DNA of 64,000 nucleotides from the NCBI GenBank assembly GCA_017640665.1, contig JAEPQE010000004.1, positions 1 through 64,000 on the forward strand, in the 5' to 3' direction. Of the stretch, positions 1-9,921 are shown one piece after another. The stretch is from Balneolaceae bacterium. Its GTDB lineage: Bacteria > Bacteroidota > Rhodothermia > Balneolales > Balneolaceae. Below the pieces are notes generated by a model. That model searched no databases. It was not told where the DNA came from and worked only from the letters and a program-made list of their open reading frames with translations. The position numbers were made by a program, and so were the translations under genes. Position 1 is the first letter of the stretch; each line of letters opens with the position of its first letter.

Positions 1-119
1 AAACATAGATGACCTCTATATTAATTAATGTTTAATAGTGAGAGGTAAAGAAAGGCATTTGATAGGAAATAGGCAATATCTTTTGTTTAAATAAAAGAGA
101 AGCCTTTTCGTGAAAAAGA

Positions 120-1574
120 CTACAAATTGTCCCTTAAAATATTCCCGGTTAGCCACATTTGTATCTGTTGATACTGTACGCTGTGATATTGCTGGGTTCT
201 CATGAGTAAGTAATTATCAAAAGGGAAAAACTTATTTTTGATACGGGGAGTTCTGAAATAGAAATTTGTCTCAAATTCGTTGAAGTTGTAAGAATAAGAC
301 CAAATGGTTTGATCAAGGGAAGAATTAATATACCAAGGTGGACCAAAAAGAATGTATATCATACCCATATCGGTTTTCCAGCCTTCCTTAAAGCTTGCAA
401 ACTGCTTATTAGCTTCCTCTACACGCTCATAATATAAGGAGATTACATTCTGAGCTTTTTTTGAATTCTTGATGTTTTTGAGCCAAAATCGATCAATAGC
501 TCTTTTTAATTGTTTCTTATCTTTAATAGACATGATTTGCTCATATTCTTTCTTGTCCATTAAATAATAAAGAGGCGCTGCAAGTTCTTCAGGAGTTTTT
601 AGAGAAGGGTAATTCAGGCTTTTTACGCTAAAATCTCTTCCTTTAAACAATTCATTTTCATTGTCCGAATTAGATCTTACTTCAAATCGGTAATTTCCTC
701 TGGGGAGATTGGGGAAAATAAACTCGATGGAAACACTTCCGGGCTGGTTAATAATTCTTCGGGAAGAACTTACCACCTCGTACTTATCATAAAGAATCCC
801 ACGGTAAGCTATATGAGAGTTGTTATAGTTTGGCCAACTCATCGGTCGTGAGATGGTAGTATCTGATCGAAATTTAATAAGTCTGGAATCAATAGTAATC
901 GGGCTTTCAGGCCTATTATTAGTTACCTGAAAAACAAAGCGAACTGAGTCGGCTTGATTAGAAATATCATAAGTAGTGATCGGATCGAAGTTATTACCAT
1001 AAGTTTCATCCTTGGCGAAAATCTGAATATTGGTAATATGGGAGACCTGATCATTTGGATCAGGGATATAGGTTTCAGCAGTTCGAATGGTCTGTTTGTT
1101 ATTACTGAGATCAGTTACTGAAAAGTTGATTATATATTCGCCAGGATCTACATCATATACTTTTCTAACTAAATATTCTTCCTGACTTACCATCTTGGTA
1201 GGACTTTCTTCTTCAATCGTAATCGGGTAATTTTTTGCTTCTATAATATTCTCTGGATTTGTCTGATCAAGAATCTGAACTTCTACAACAATTTCTGAGC
1301 GATAAATGTCTCCTGCTTTTTTAAAAACGAGGCTTGCGTAAACAATCTCACCAGTAACTGTTATTCGTGTGCTGTCTGTGTATTCATCTACCGTTCCAGC
1401 TGTCACTAATCGAACTTCAGGAAACCCTGGTCGGAATTGATATCCTCCGCTTCTGTCTACCTCATCTACGTAAGAATTGGAACAGCTTGCAAAAAGACAT
1501 AGACTTAAAAGTATTAATGGAACTTTAAGTATATAATTAACTTTATCTCTCGTGTTAGTAAGCTTAACTCGCAT
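120..1574 (-). CDS. GWxTD domain-containing lipoprotein
   Basis: A 484-residue predicted outer-membrane or periplasmic lipoprotein. The N-terminus has a basic start, a hydrophobic stretch and a lipobox LFASC with the lipidated cysteine at about residue 31. The middle (about 60-310) looks like beta-rich repeated domains. The C-terminal part carries the family signature GWKTD at about residues 398-402, followed by GMIYILFGPP, as in GWxTD-domain proteins of Bacteroidota, Chlorobi and Rhodothermota. The molecular function of this family is not established. The ATG at 1574 fits a normal signal peptide. The gene is divergent from pyk with about 140 bp between them. The 119 bp beyond its stop hold no gene that I can see. 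Confidence 0.85.
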   Translation of the reverse strand: MRVKLTNTRDKVNYILKVPLILLSLCLFASCSNSYVDEVDRSGGYQFRPGFPEVRLVTAGTVDEYTDSTRITVTGEIVYASLVFKKAGDIYRSEIVVEVQILDQTNPENIIEAKNYPITIEEESPTKMVSQEEYLVRKVYDVDPGEYIINFSVTDLSNNKQTIRTAETYIPDPNDQVSHITNIQIFAKDETYGNNFDPITTYDISNQADSVRFVFQVTNNRPESPITIDSRLIKFRSDTTISRPMSWPNYNNSHIAYRGILYDKYEVVSSSRRIINQPGSVSIEFIFPNLPRGNYRFEVRSNSDNENELFKGRDFSVKSLNYPSLKTPEELAAPLYYLMDKKEYEQIMSIKDKKQLKRAIDRFWLKNIKNSKKAQNVISLYYERVEEANKQFASFKEGWKTDMGMIYILFGPPWYINSSLDQTIWSYSYNFNEFETNFYFRTPRIKNKFFPFDNYLLMRTQQYHSVQYQQIQMWLTGNILRDNL

Positions 1575-1656
1575 ATTTATGTCAAATAGAATATATAAAT
1601 GGTCTTCGGGTCTGAAAATTTAATAAAACAGTTACCATAGATAGTCATAATTAAAC

Positions 1657-1664
1657 TATCTTTG
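1657..1664 (+). promoter_or_regulatory. possible Bacteroidota-type -7 element of pyk
   Basis: TATCTTTG matches the TAnnTTTG -7 consensus of the Bacteroidota primary sigma factor and lies about 50 bp before the pyk ATG. I see no convincing TTTG element about 20 bp upstream, so this is a weak call. Confidence 0.25.
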
Positions 1665-1714
1665 ATAGGATATATAGTAAGTAACGACACTCACAAGCAC
1701 AAATTATAGGATTT

Positions 1715-3148
1715 ATGATAAGCCCACTTCGAAGAACAAAAATTGTTTGTACCATTGGACCAAGCTGCAACACTCAAGAGGGGATTACCAATCTTTTTTT
1801 ACATGGGATGAATGTGGCCAGAATAAACTTTTCACATGGTTCTCATGAGGTTCATGCCCGTTCTATACAATACATTCGAAAAACGGCGAAGGAAAACGAT
1901 TACAGCATCGCTGTTTTAATGGATTTACAAGGTCCGAAAATACGAGTAGGGCAAATGAAGGATGGTGGTCAGGAATTGAAAGATGGGAGCACCATCACAA
2001 TAACAGGCAAAGAAGTTGAGGGAACGGAATCTATCATTCCAATTGACTATAAAAACCTGGTAGAGGAAGCTGAAATCGGAAATAAAATTTTACTCGATGA
2101 TGGCTTGCTCGAATTCAAGATCACCGCAAAAAAAGGAGATGAGCTTGAAGCAAAAGTTGTTGTAGGCGGAGTTCTTAAATCCCGGAAAGGAGTAAATCTC
2201 CCAAATGTTAAGATTTCAATTCCTGCATTAACTGAAAAAGATATTAAGGATTTAGAATTTGGGTTGTCGCAAAACGTAGATTTTGTCGCATTATCATTTG
2301 TTCGTACAGCAGCGGAGGTTCTTGATTTAAAACGAAGAATTGATGAGTCGGGCTGTGAGGCGGGAGTTATCTCTAAAATTGAGAAACCTGAAGCGGTAGA
2401 AAATATCGACGAAATTATTGAAGCCTCAGATGGAATTATGGTAGCAAGGGGTGATCTTGGAATTGAGATTGCTACGGAGGAAGTACCTTTTGTTCAGAAA
2501 ATGATTATCGAAAAGTGCCGAACATATGGTAAACCCGTAATTACTGCTACCCAAATGCTCGATTCCATGATTAACAACCCCCGACCAACCCGAGCGGAAA
2601 GCTCAGACGTTGCTAATGCAGTGTTGGATGGAACAGACGCAGTGATGCTTTCTGGAGAAACAGCCGCAGGTAAATATCCCATGGAGGCGGTAAATGTAAT
2701 GAACAGAATTTGCCGTAAAATTGAGGAGCGCCGCCTACAACTTTATAATAGTTTAGAGTACCGGAAACCAAATCTTAAAGAAAAGCAGATTATCGAATCT
2801 ATTGCTCATTCTTGTATTTCAATGGCCGATAATGTTGAGGCAAAAGTGATTAGTACAATTACTCATACTGGGAATACGGCCCGCCGGATCGCTAAATTTC
2901 GCCCCAAAGTACCAATTTTTGCATTCACTGAGTCACAAAAAGTTCGTCGCCAGTTAAATTTAGTTTGGGGAGTTCAATCCGTTCGGATGGATAAGCTTTT
3001 TGATACTGATAAGAGTGTTAAAATGATGGAGCACTATCTCGAAGACAGAGGCATGGTTAAAAAGGGAGATCGTATCACTATAGCAACTGGGATGCCCATA
3101 GCTAAACGTGGACAAACGAATATGATAAAAGTAAGTACGATCGAGTAG
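1715..3148 (+). CDS. pyk: pyruvate kinase
   Basis: Cytosolic glycolytic enzyme converting phosphoenolpyruvate and ADP to pyruvate and ATP. The 477 residues are the normal length. The start TKIVCTIGPSC and NFSHG are typical of the family. The catalytic lysine lies in ISKIEKPEAVENI (about residue 220), the metal-binding segment is MVARGDLGIE (about 243-252), and ITATQMLDSM and RPTRAESSDVANAV follow. A C-terminal allosteric domain is present up to residue 477. The ATG at 1715 gives the expected N-terminus. The downstream TPR gene begins 38 bp later on the same strand, so the two may be co-transcribed; no terminator is visible between them. Confidence 0.97.
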   Translation: MISPLRRTKIVCTIGPSCNTQEGITNLFLHGMNVARINFSHGSHEVHARSIQYIRKTAKENDYSIAVLMDLQGPKIRVGQMKDGGQELKDGSTITITGKEVEGTESIIPIDYKNLVEEAEIGNKILLDDGLLEFKITAKKGDELEAKVVVGGVLKSRKGVNLPNVKISIPALTEKDIKDLEFGLSQNVDFVALSFVRTAAEVLDLKRRIDESGCEAGVISKIEKPEAVENIDEIIEASDGIMVARGDLGIEIATEEVPFVQKMIIEKCRTYGKPVITATQMLDSMINNPRPTRAESSDVANAVLDGTDAVMLSGETAAGKYPMEAVNVMNRICRKIEERRLQLYNSLEYRKPNLKEKQIIESIAHSCISMADNVEAKVISTITHTGNTARRIAKFRPKVPIFAFTESQKVRRQLNLVWGVQSVRMDKLFDTDKSVKMMEHYLEDRGMVKKGDRITIATGMPIAKRGQTNMIKVSTIE

Positions 3149-3186
3149 TTTTGTGCGTTGTTGTGCTGAATTTTTAAAACTAGCAG

Positions 3187-5910
3187 ATGCGTAAGTTAAT
3201 AGGTGTTTTTTTAGTAGTTCTATTCTTTTCGGGGTGTAAAACTTCGTTCAAGTCAAGCTTCAGAGATTTCAATGCCTATTATAATACGTTCTATAATGCG
3301 AAGAAAAGCTTTAGTCAGGGGCAGAAGAGGTCGGATGAACAAGGAAGAAATTATAACACGCTCCAACCTATCCGAATTCATGAGACTCCAATGGGTGCAG
3401 GATCCGGAGACTTCCAGAATGCTATTGATAAAGGAGCGGACATCCTTCGGAAATATGATGAAACCAAATGGGTGGATGATGCCCTTGAGATAATTGGTAA
3501 ATCGTACTTTTATCGAAGAGAATATTTTTCGGCGGACCAAAAATTTGATGAACTTTATCTATCTACCGAAAATCAGGTGATGAAGCAAAGGGCGGTATAT
3601 TGGAAAGGCCGGGCACTGTTAGAACTTCAGGTACATAATCAAGGAGTTCAATACTTAACAGAAGAGCTGGCCTTGTTTGATGGAGAGTGGAAAGAAGGGC
3701 TTGAATATCAGGTGAGAGCGGTGTTAGGTCAGCATTATGTAGAGAGAGAAAACTGGGTAAATGCCTTAGATCAACTTGTGATTGCTGTGCCTGAGCTTCC
3801 CAAGAAAGAATATAAAGAACGAGGCTACTTTTTAATAGGTCAGCTTCATGAGATACTTGGGAATAATGAGGAGGCCTTTGAAGCTTATAATAAGGTTACA
3901 AAGAACTATACAAATTACGACATCCAGTTTGAGGCGCAAAAGAAAAAAGCAGAAGTAGCCCGTAAACTGGGCAATTCAGAGGAGGCCTACAAAGTATTCT
4001 CAAGTATGGTTCGGGATGATAAAAACACAGAGTTTATATCAGAGCTTAATTTCGAGCTAGGTAAAACAGAACAAGACCGAGGTAATTATAAAAGAGCAGA
4101 AGAGATTTACATTCGGATTCTGAGAGACCAAAGAATTAAACCCGGTGCGGTTATAAGGGCTAGAATTTATAACGGATTAGCTGAAATCAACCGATTTGAA
4201 TACAATGATTATGAGAGCGCCGCAGCCTACTATGATTCTGCTTCCAGTATGAACGCGAACGAGCAAGAACTCCCTGAAGACTTTAATGCCAAAGAGTTTG
4301 CTTCTTCTTTTGGCGAATACGCTCGTTTAAAAAATGAAATTTACTTACAGGATAGCCTACTTTGGCTGGGACAGTTACCACAGGATAAATTTGATTCTGT
4401 ATTAGTTGTTCTCGAAAACCAAAAAAGAGAAGAAATAGCCCAGCTCCAAAGAGAACAGGAAGAGCGAAGGAATACCCTTATTAATGTAGATGCTTCGGGC
4501 AATCAAAATACTCAACAGCAAAATACAGAACGAAATGGGTTTTTGGGTAACAAGAACCCGGTAATGCTGGCAGAAGCTTCGCAGCAGTTTAACGCACTTT
4601 GGGGTAGTCGTCCTTTAGTGGACAACTGGCGGGTTTCTTCATTAATTGTAAATGACGTGCAGGCTCAAAATGAAGCGGATACAGAAAACCAGGGACTGAA
4701 TACCGGAGAAGCAGGGCAGGTTTTTGTTAGTATTGATTTGAGCCGCGTCCCTTTCGCACCAAAAGAGCAGGATTCAGTTCGTGAAGATTTATCCACATTG
4801 CATTATGAGTTAGCCAATTTGTTCTTTCTGTCACTAAATCTGCCTGATAGTGCTGAAACGTATTTCAATAAAATTTTAGAAGAGCGACCTAATAGCGAGG
4901 TTGTTCCGGTTTCGTTGTATTCATTATCTGAGTTGTACGCTATCCGAAATGAAAATATAAATGCGGAAGAAACAGCAAGAGAGTTACTAAACAGGTTTCC
5001 AAATTCTGTATATGCAGATCGTGTAATTGAAACTTATGGTTTTGAACGTCCGGAAGTACTTGATGAAGTAGTTGAGGACCCAAGGTCGGAGTATTTTTCA
5101 ATTGTACAGTATGAAGCACTTAATGATACCTCGAAAGCAGAGATGTTTTCTGAATTTGAAGAAAACTATCGGGGATTAAAAATTGCAGGGCGAGCCTTGT
5201 TTGATGGTATTCAAACCTATATTGCCATTGCAAAAAAAGATTCAGGTTTTACTGAGGCCATTGCAGAATGGAATCAGCTTAATGAAGAATGGAAAACCAG
5301 AATTAACTCATTTGAAATTGAAAAAGATTCCGCCAGAATTGCTCTTTCCGATACCAATATCGCTAATTCTGATAGTCTCTACTTTTCAGGGCTATTAGAT
5401 TCTACATTAACGGAACCTGAGTTCAAAGATGTATTCCCTTACAGGGGCACTTATTGGGATTCAACCCGTTCGAAAATCAACCTGTTTTTGAGTAATTACT
5501 CAACCTCTGTGTATGCGAATCAGGTTAAAACTTTAGAACTTGAGTTCGAGTTTCCTGTTGATCCAAGCACAGAAAATCCTGTAGAAGTAACTCCTGAGCT
5601 AAATCCGTCAACTGATTATGTTAGCTGTGATGACATAGATCAGAATGTATTTATTCGCGGAGGTACAGATAACTTCCTGGAATTTGTTGAAATACCGTCC
5701 GGAATTCAGGAGGATGAGATCAGTTTTCTGTTCTTTATCAATTTCAGAGGGATCATTGATGAATTCAAGCTTGCTTCAGACACTCAAAATCAAGAACTGA
5801 TTAATGCGTTTGTTAAAGGGATCGAAGAATATGTTTCTTTTGATCCGGTTCTTGTTGAAGGGGAAGCAACTCCGGTTAGCTGTGAAGTAAGGTTCACTTT
5901 TGAGAACTAA
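3187..5910 (+). CDS. tetratricopeptide repeat lipoprotein, SprE/PorW-like
   Basis: A 907-residue lipoprotein with lipobox FFSGC (cysteine about residue 17). After the cysteine it has an FNAYYNTFYNAKKSF segment that resembles the start of SprE/PorW, a TPR lipoprotein of the Bacteroidota type IX secretion/gliding machinery. TPR-like helical pairs run over residues 70-330 and 540-640. Residues about 810-907 resemble a TonB C-terminal domain: a beta strand, then FFINFRGIIDEFKLA, a helix, and FDPVLVEGEATPV. The SprE relationship and the TonB-like tail are inferred from pattern only. Its TAA overlaps the stop codon of convergent pyrD. It may function in cell-envelope assembly. Confidence 0.7.
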   Translation: MRKLIGVFLVVLFFSGCKTSFKSSFRDFNAYYNTFYNAKKSFSQGQKRSDEQGRNYNTLQPIRIHETPMGAGSGDFQNAIDKGADILRKYDETKWVDDALEIIGKSYFYRREYFSADQKFDELYLSTENQVMKQRAVYWKGRALLELQVHNQGVQYLTEELALFDGEWKEGLEYQVRAVLGQHYVERENWVNALDQLVIAVPELPKKEYKERGYFLIGQLHEILGNNEEAFEAYNKVTKNYTNYDIQFEAQKKKAEVARKLGNSEEAYKVFSSMVRDDKNTEFISELNFELGKTEQDRGNYKRAEEIYIRILRDQRIKPGAVIRARIYNGLAEINRFEYNDYESAAAYYDSASSMNANEQELPEDFNAKEFASSFGEYARLKNEIYLQDSLLWLGQLPQDKFDSVLVVLENQKREEIAQLQREQEERRNTLINVDASGNQNTQQQNTERNGFLGNKNPVMLAEASQQFNALWGSRPLVDNWRVSSLIVNDVQAQNEADTENQGLNTGEAGQVFVSIDLSRVPFAPKEQDSVREDLSTLHYELANLFFLSLNLPDSAETYFNKILEERPNSEVVPVSLYSLSELYAIRNENINAEETARELLNRFPNSVYADRVIETYGFERPEVLDEVVEDPRSEYFSIVQYEALNDTSKAEMFSEFEENYRGLKIAGRALFDGIQTYIAIAKKDSGFTEAIAEWNQLNEEWKTRINSFEIEKDSARIALSDTNIANSDSLYFSGLLDSTLTEPEFKDVFPYRGTYWDSTRSKINLFLSNYSTSVYANQVKTLELEFEFPVDPSTENPVEVTPELNPSTDYVSCDDIDQNVFIRGGTDNFLEFVEIPSGIQEDEISFLFFINFRGIIDEFKLASDTQNQELINAFVKGIEEYVSFDPVLVEGEATPVSCEVRFTFEN

Positions 5911-6938
5911 TCGAATGCTATTTTTTGCTTGATTCTTTTAACGAGTCCGGGTCCTTCGTACACCAGGCCTGTATAAATCTGAAGTAAATCTGCACCTGCT
6001 TCGAGTTTCGTCAAAGCAGATTCTTCGCTGTCAATCCCGCCTACCCCAATAATAGGCTTATTACCTTTAAGCATACCTTTTAACCAACCAATTACCTGAG
6101 TACTTTTCTCAGCAATTGCCCTTCCGCTTAATCCTCCATTCCCGATTTGTTCAAGTGTTGGTAAAGGAGTTTTGAGATTGGCCCTGGACGATGAGGTGTT
6201 CGTTGCGATGTATCCGGCAATAGCGTATCTCTCACAAATTTCGACCAGAGTTTCTAGTGTCTTCTGGTCTGTATCCACCGAAAACTTTACGAGCGTTGGC
6301 TTCAGGTTAACCGCACCAATATTTAATCCTTTTAATAAAGCTTCCAGGGCATCTGGATCTTCGAAGGTCTTCCCTTCTCCCGTGTTTGGACAGGAAATGT
6401 TTACAGTGATATAATCTGCTACCGTATTTGCGAGTTCATAACTTGTGAGATAATCCTGAATGGCTGCGTCTCCATGAATAGAAGCATCATTAGTTTTGGC
6501 GATATTTACCCCCAGAGGAATCTCTAAATTTAAGGACGAAAGTCGTCGAACTACAGCTTCAGCACCTTCATTATTAAGTCCCATTCGGTTGATCAAAGAA
6601 TGATCAGTTGGAAGTCTGAATGCTCTGGGTTTGGGATTTCCCTGCGAAGGCCGGGCGGTAATACTGCCTACCTCAACAAATCCAAATCCAAGCGCTTGCA
6701 TGGCCAGCGGGCTTTCTCCGTTCTTATCAAATCCTGCAGCAAGACCAACGGGATTTGGAAATCTCAAACCAAAAAAATCCCGATGGAGTTTAGAGTTCTT
6801 ATATCCGTATATAGTATTAGTCAAAGCCTGAAGAAGAGAAGAAGAACTGGTTATGTTCGAAATTTTAACAGCTAATTCATGAGCTGATTCGGCATTTTTT
6901 TTGAAAAGGAGTGGTTTTGCAAGCGACTTATAAATCAT
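5907..6938 (-). CDS. pyrD: quinone-dependent dihydroorotate dehydrogenase (class 2)
   Basis: Oxidises dihydroorotate to orotate in pyrimidine synthesis, using FMN and passing electrons to quinone at the inner membrane. The 343 residues include the class 2 N-terminal amphipathic helix (about 1-40) that docks to the membrane. FMN and substrate motifs are NPVGLAAGFDKNG (62-74), NRMGLNNEG, GVNIAKT, NISCPNT (180-186) and GVGGI near the C-terminus. The residue at the catalytic-base position is Cys183, whereas class 2 enzymes usually have serine and class 1 enzymes have cysteine. The stop codon overlaps that of the upstream TPR gene, tail to tail. It is divergent from pabB across 77 bp. Confidence 0.95.
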   Translation of the reverse strand: MIYKSLAKPLLFKKNAESAHELAVKISNITSSSSLLQALTNTIYGYKNSKLHRDFFGLRFPNPVGLAAGFDKNGESPLAMQALGFGFVEVGSITARPSQGNPKPRAFRLPTDHSLINRMGLNNEGAEAVVRRLSSLNLEIPLGVNIAKTNDASIHGDAAIQDYLTSYELANTVADYITVNISCPNTGEGKTFEDPDALEALLKGLNIGAVNLKPTLVKFSVDTDQKTLETLVEICERYAIAGYIATNTSSSRANLKTPLPTLEQIGNGGLSGRAIAEKSTQVIGWLKGMLKGNKPIIGVGGIDSEESALTKLEAGADLLQIYTGLVYEGPGLVKRIKQKIAFD

Positions 6939-7015
6939 CCTAAGAAGTTTAAATCAATGATACGGAAAAGCCTGATAAAAATTGGAGAGAAGCCGTATCA
7001 TCATCGTTCAATTCT

Positions 7016-8275
7016 ATGCAAGATAAAAATGAACATATAGCGCATTTAATCCGGTCTCTTAGAAAAGAAGGGCCATCGGTATTTCTGGAATCTCAGAAAA
7101 AAGATCATCCCGCAAGTACCACATCTTATGTGGCAGGTAAACCTAAGGCATGGATAAAAAGTGTTGGAAACGAAGTTGTGGTTTGGGATGGAAGGGTAAG
7201 GCAAAGCCATGCAATTAATCCCTGGAAAGCGTTAGATGAATTTATGAACAAACATCAGGATTGGGTGTTCGGGTACCTCGGTTATGATTTGAAGAACTAT
7301 GTGGAAGATTTGGATTCATGTAATCCATCCAAGACTTCTGCCCCGGATATGTTTTTTATGATTCCTGGCTTTTTGGCTGAGATTTCTAAAGATGATGAGC
7401 TAAAGATATTGAGAGGGTATCTTCCTGAATATGATGAAAGTAGTGGACTTACCACAGAGGTTGTTATTACCTCAAGAAATAGAATTCAAAAAGATGACTA
7501 TCTGGATAAAATTAAAAGAGTTCAAAAGTCCATTACTGAAGGTGATTTTTATGAGGTAAATCTTTCTCATGCTTTAGAGTTCGAATTCAAAGGTGATCCA
7601 TTTGAGCTTTATTCAAAAATGAAGGCATTCGGACCCGTTCCATTCGCTTCCTATGTAGAAGTAGATGGTATAAGTATTTGCTGTTCCTCGCCGGAACGAT
7701 TTTTATCAAGAAAAGGGAATAAGGTATGGTCGCAGCCAATCAAAGGTACATGGTCGAGAAAAGGAGGTTCGAGTGATCAAAGTGCTGAACTTCTTTTTCA
7801 ATCAGAGAAAAACAGGGCGGAGAATTTGATGATCGTAGATCTTGTACGAAATGATCTAAGCAGGATTGCGAAAAAAGGTTCTGTTGCTGTTAAAAATCTA
7901 TTTGAAATACAGAGTTTCGAAACGGTTCATCAAATGGTGTCTACCGTAGAATGTGAGGTTAAAAAGAATACTAATTCAATTGAGATTATAAAGGTATGCT
8001 TTCCTATGGGCTCTATGACCGGAGCACCAAAAATTTCCGCCATGAAAGCAATTGAAAAGATGGAAAATTACAAGAGGGGAATCTATTCCGGAGCGATCGG
8101 CTACATTACTCCGGAACAGGATTTTGACTTTAACGTAGTGATTCGAACAGCAATAATAGAAGGTGAGAAGTTGGTGTACCCGGTTGGTGGGGCTATTACA
8201 AGCGACTCAATACCGGAGGAAGAATGGGAAGAGACTCTGGTGAAAGCAAGAGCCTTAATCTCAGCTGTTCATTAA
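7016..8275 (+). CDS. pabB: aminodeoxychorismate synthase component I / anthranilate synthase component I family
   Basis: Chorismate-utilising enzyme, most likely the PabB subunit that makes aminodeoxychorismate for folate. The 419 residues have the chorismate-binding fold in the C-terminal 270 residues: CCSSPERFLS, QPIKGTWSRKG (about 240-250), ENLMIVDLVRNDLSRI, FPMGSMTGAPK and GIYSGAIGYI. PIKGT fits PabB/TrpE-type enzymes. I prefer PabB because no trp genes are nearby and the protein is short like PabB. No glutaminase or aminodeoxychorismate lyase gene is adjacent. The ATG at 7016 is the first in frame after the divergent pyrD promoter region. Confidence 0.82.
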   Translation: MQDKNEHIAHLIRSLRKEGPSVFLESQKKDHPASTTSYVAGKPKAWIKSVGNEVVVWDGRVRQSHAINPWKALDEFMNKHQDWVFGYLGYDLKNYVEDLDSCNPSKTSAPDMFFMIPGFLAEISKDDELKILRGYLPEYDESSGLTTEVVITSRNRIQKDDYLDKIKRVQKSITEGDFYEVNLSHALEFEFKGDPFELYSKMKAFGPVPFASYVEVDGISICCSSPERFLSRKGNKVWSQPIKGTWSRKGGSSDQSAELLFQSEKNRAENLMIVDLVRNDLSRIAKKGSVAVKNLFEIQSFETVHQMVSTVECEVKKNTNSIEIIKVCFPMGSMTGAPKISAMKAIEKMENYKRGIYSGAIGYITPEQDFDFNVVIRTAIIEGEKLVYPVGGAITSDSIPEEEWEETLVKARALISAVH

Positions 8276-8343
8276 TTTCTAAAAAAATGAATGATAACTG
8301 ATTCACGAAAGTTAAAGAGTAAAATTACTGCATAAATTTGGCG

Positions 8344-9849
8344 ATGAAAGATTTACACAAGAAGGTACGTACGCTTAAAGAATTAAAAGAAAGCAGCTGG
8401 CGCTCTGTTTCTGTAAAGGACGAAATCAGAAAGAATCTGATTCAGAAAATCAAATCAGGAGAGTCAATATTTGAGGGAATTCTTGGCTACGAAAAAACCG
8501 TGCTTCCTCAAATTCAACATGCAATACTTTCCCGCCATGATATGATTCTACTCGGATTAAGAGGTCAGGCAAAAACAAAGATTTTGCGCATGCTGGTTCA
8601 GTTTCTAGATGAATACATGCCGATTGTAGCCGGTTCAGAAATCAATGATGATCCATTAAATCCGCTTTCCAGATTTGCTAAAGAATTGATTGAAGAGAAA
8701 GGCGAAGAAACCCCCATAGAATGGGTGCATCGATCTCACAGATATGGAGAAAAACTGGCAACGCCGGATACCACAGTTGCAGACTTGATTGGAGATATTG
8801 ATCCTATTAAAGCAGCAACTCACAAGTTAAATCTTGCAGATGAAAAAGCGATTAATTTTGGACTGATTCCCAGAACAAACAGAGGGATTTTTGTAATCAA
8901 CGAGCTACCCGATCTTCAGCCCAGAATCCAGGTAGCGCTCCTTAATATTATGCAGGAAAGAGATATTCAAATCCGTGGATTTAATGTTCGAATTCCACTC
9001 GATATTTCGATGGCATTTTCGGCAAATCCGGAAGATTATACCAATCGTGGTAACATTATCACCCCGTTGAAGGATAGAATTGATGCTCAAATAATCACTC
9101 ACTATCCAAAAGAATTAGAAACCGGAATTAATATCACTAAACAGGAAGCCTGGGATGAACGCCATCAGGATATTAAAGTTCATATTCCGGATGTGTATCG
9201 TGAGGTGGTGGAGCAAGCGGCTTTTGAGGCAAGGGATTCCGAATATGTTGATCAGAAGAGTGGGGTGTCAACCCGAATGACTATCACTGCGATGGAGCAG
9301 ATCATTTCTTCAGCAGAACGACGAGCGGTTATTAATGGAGAGTCTGAAACATCAGTTCGAATAGCGGATGTTTTCCATGTAGTTCCGGCACTTACCGGGA
9401 AGCTAGAATTGGTATATGAAGGAGAGCAGGAAGGAGCGATAAGTGTTGCTAAACACATTATAGGTCGTTCTATCAGTAAAGTGTTTAAAAAGTATTTTCC
9501 GGATCCTCAAAGTAGATCGGAAGAAGAGAAAAGTAGTTATAAAGATGTTACCGATTGGTTTTCAAGCGGAAACGAAATTAATATTTCTGATACACTATCG
9601 AACAAAGATTACCGGAAGATGTTGAATAAAGTAACCGGACTTAACAAATTGGTTGAAAAGCATATTAATTCTTCAAATAAGTTCGAAATTGACTCATGGA
9701 TGGACTTGGTTTTAGAAGCTCTTCACCAAAATTCAATGTTAAGTAAGCAGGATCTAGACGATCAAACTTCGTATTCGGATATGGTAGGTTCTATGTTTAC
9801 ATCATTTGGCGATCTGGGTGATTCAGATTTCAATGATTTTGAAGTATAA
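8344..9849 (+). CDS. MoxR/magnesium chelatase I-like AAA+ ATPase
   Basis: A 501-residue cytosolic AAA+ ATPase. The N-terminal Walker A is GLRGQAKT (about 71-78), of the GxxGxAKT form seen in MoxR proteins. The Walker B is IFVINEL, with Asn-Glu in place of the usual Asp-Glu. An arginine-finger region follows (FSANPEDYTNRGNIITPLKDR). The C-terminal 130 residues are helical with an acidic end. Related ATPases act with von Willebrand A-domain partners, but none is adjacent, so the substrate is unknown. An in-frame TTG at 8338 would add two residues; the ATG at 8344 is more natural. The next gene is rpmE, 72 bp downstream. Confidence 0.8.
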   Translation: MKDLHKKVRTLKELKESSWRSVSVKDEIRKNLIQKIKSGESIFEGILGYEKTVLPQIQHAILSRHDMILLGLRGQAKTKILRMLVQFLDEYMPIVAGSEINDDPLNPLSRFAKELIEEKGEETPIEWVHRSHRYGEKLATPDTTVADLIGDIDPIKAATHKLNLADEKAINFGLIPRTNRGIFVINELPDLQPRIQVALLNIMQERDIQIRGFNVRIPLDISMAFSANPEDYTNRGNIITPLKDRIDAQIITHYPKELETGINITKQEAWDERHQDIKVHIPDVYREVVEQAAFEARDSEYVDQKSGVSTRMTITAMEQIISSAERRAVINGESETSVRIADVFHVVPALTGKLELVYEGEQEGAISVAKHIIGRSISKVFKKYFPDPQSRSEEEKSSYKDVTDWFSSGNEINISDTLSNKDYRKMLNKVTGLNKLVEKHINSSNKFEIDSWMDLVLEALHQNSMLSKQDLDDQTSYSDMVGSMFTSFGDLGDSDFNDFEV

Positions 9850-9921
9850 AAGGATTGAAATAGCCCTTAGATAATCTTATATTGGTAGCCTTTCCAAAAA
9901 ACTGAAGGAAGCGAAGAAATT

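Noticed and set aside
8333-8340. TAAATTTG as a -7 promoter element of the AAA+ gene
   Set aside because: It matches TAnnTTTG but ends three bases before the ATG, so the transcript would start inside the gene; most likely chance.
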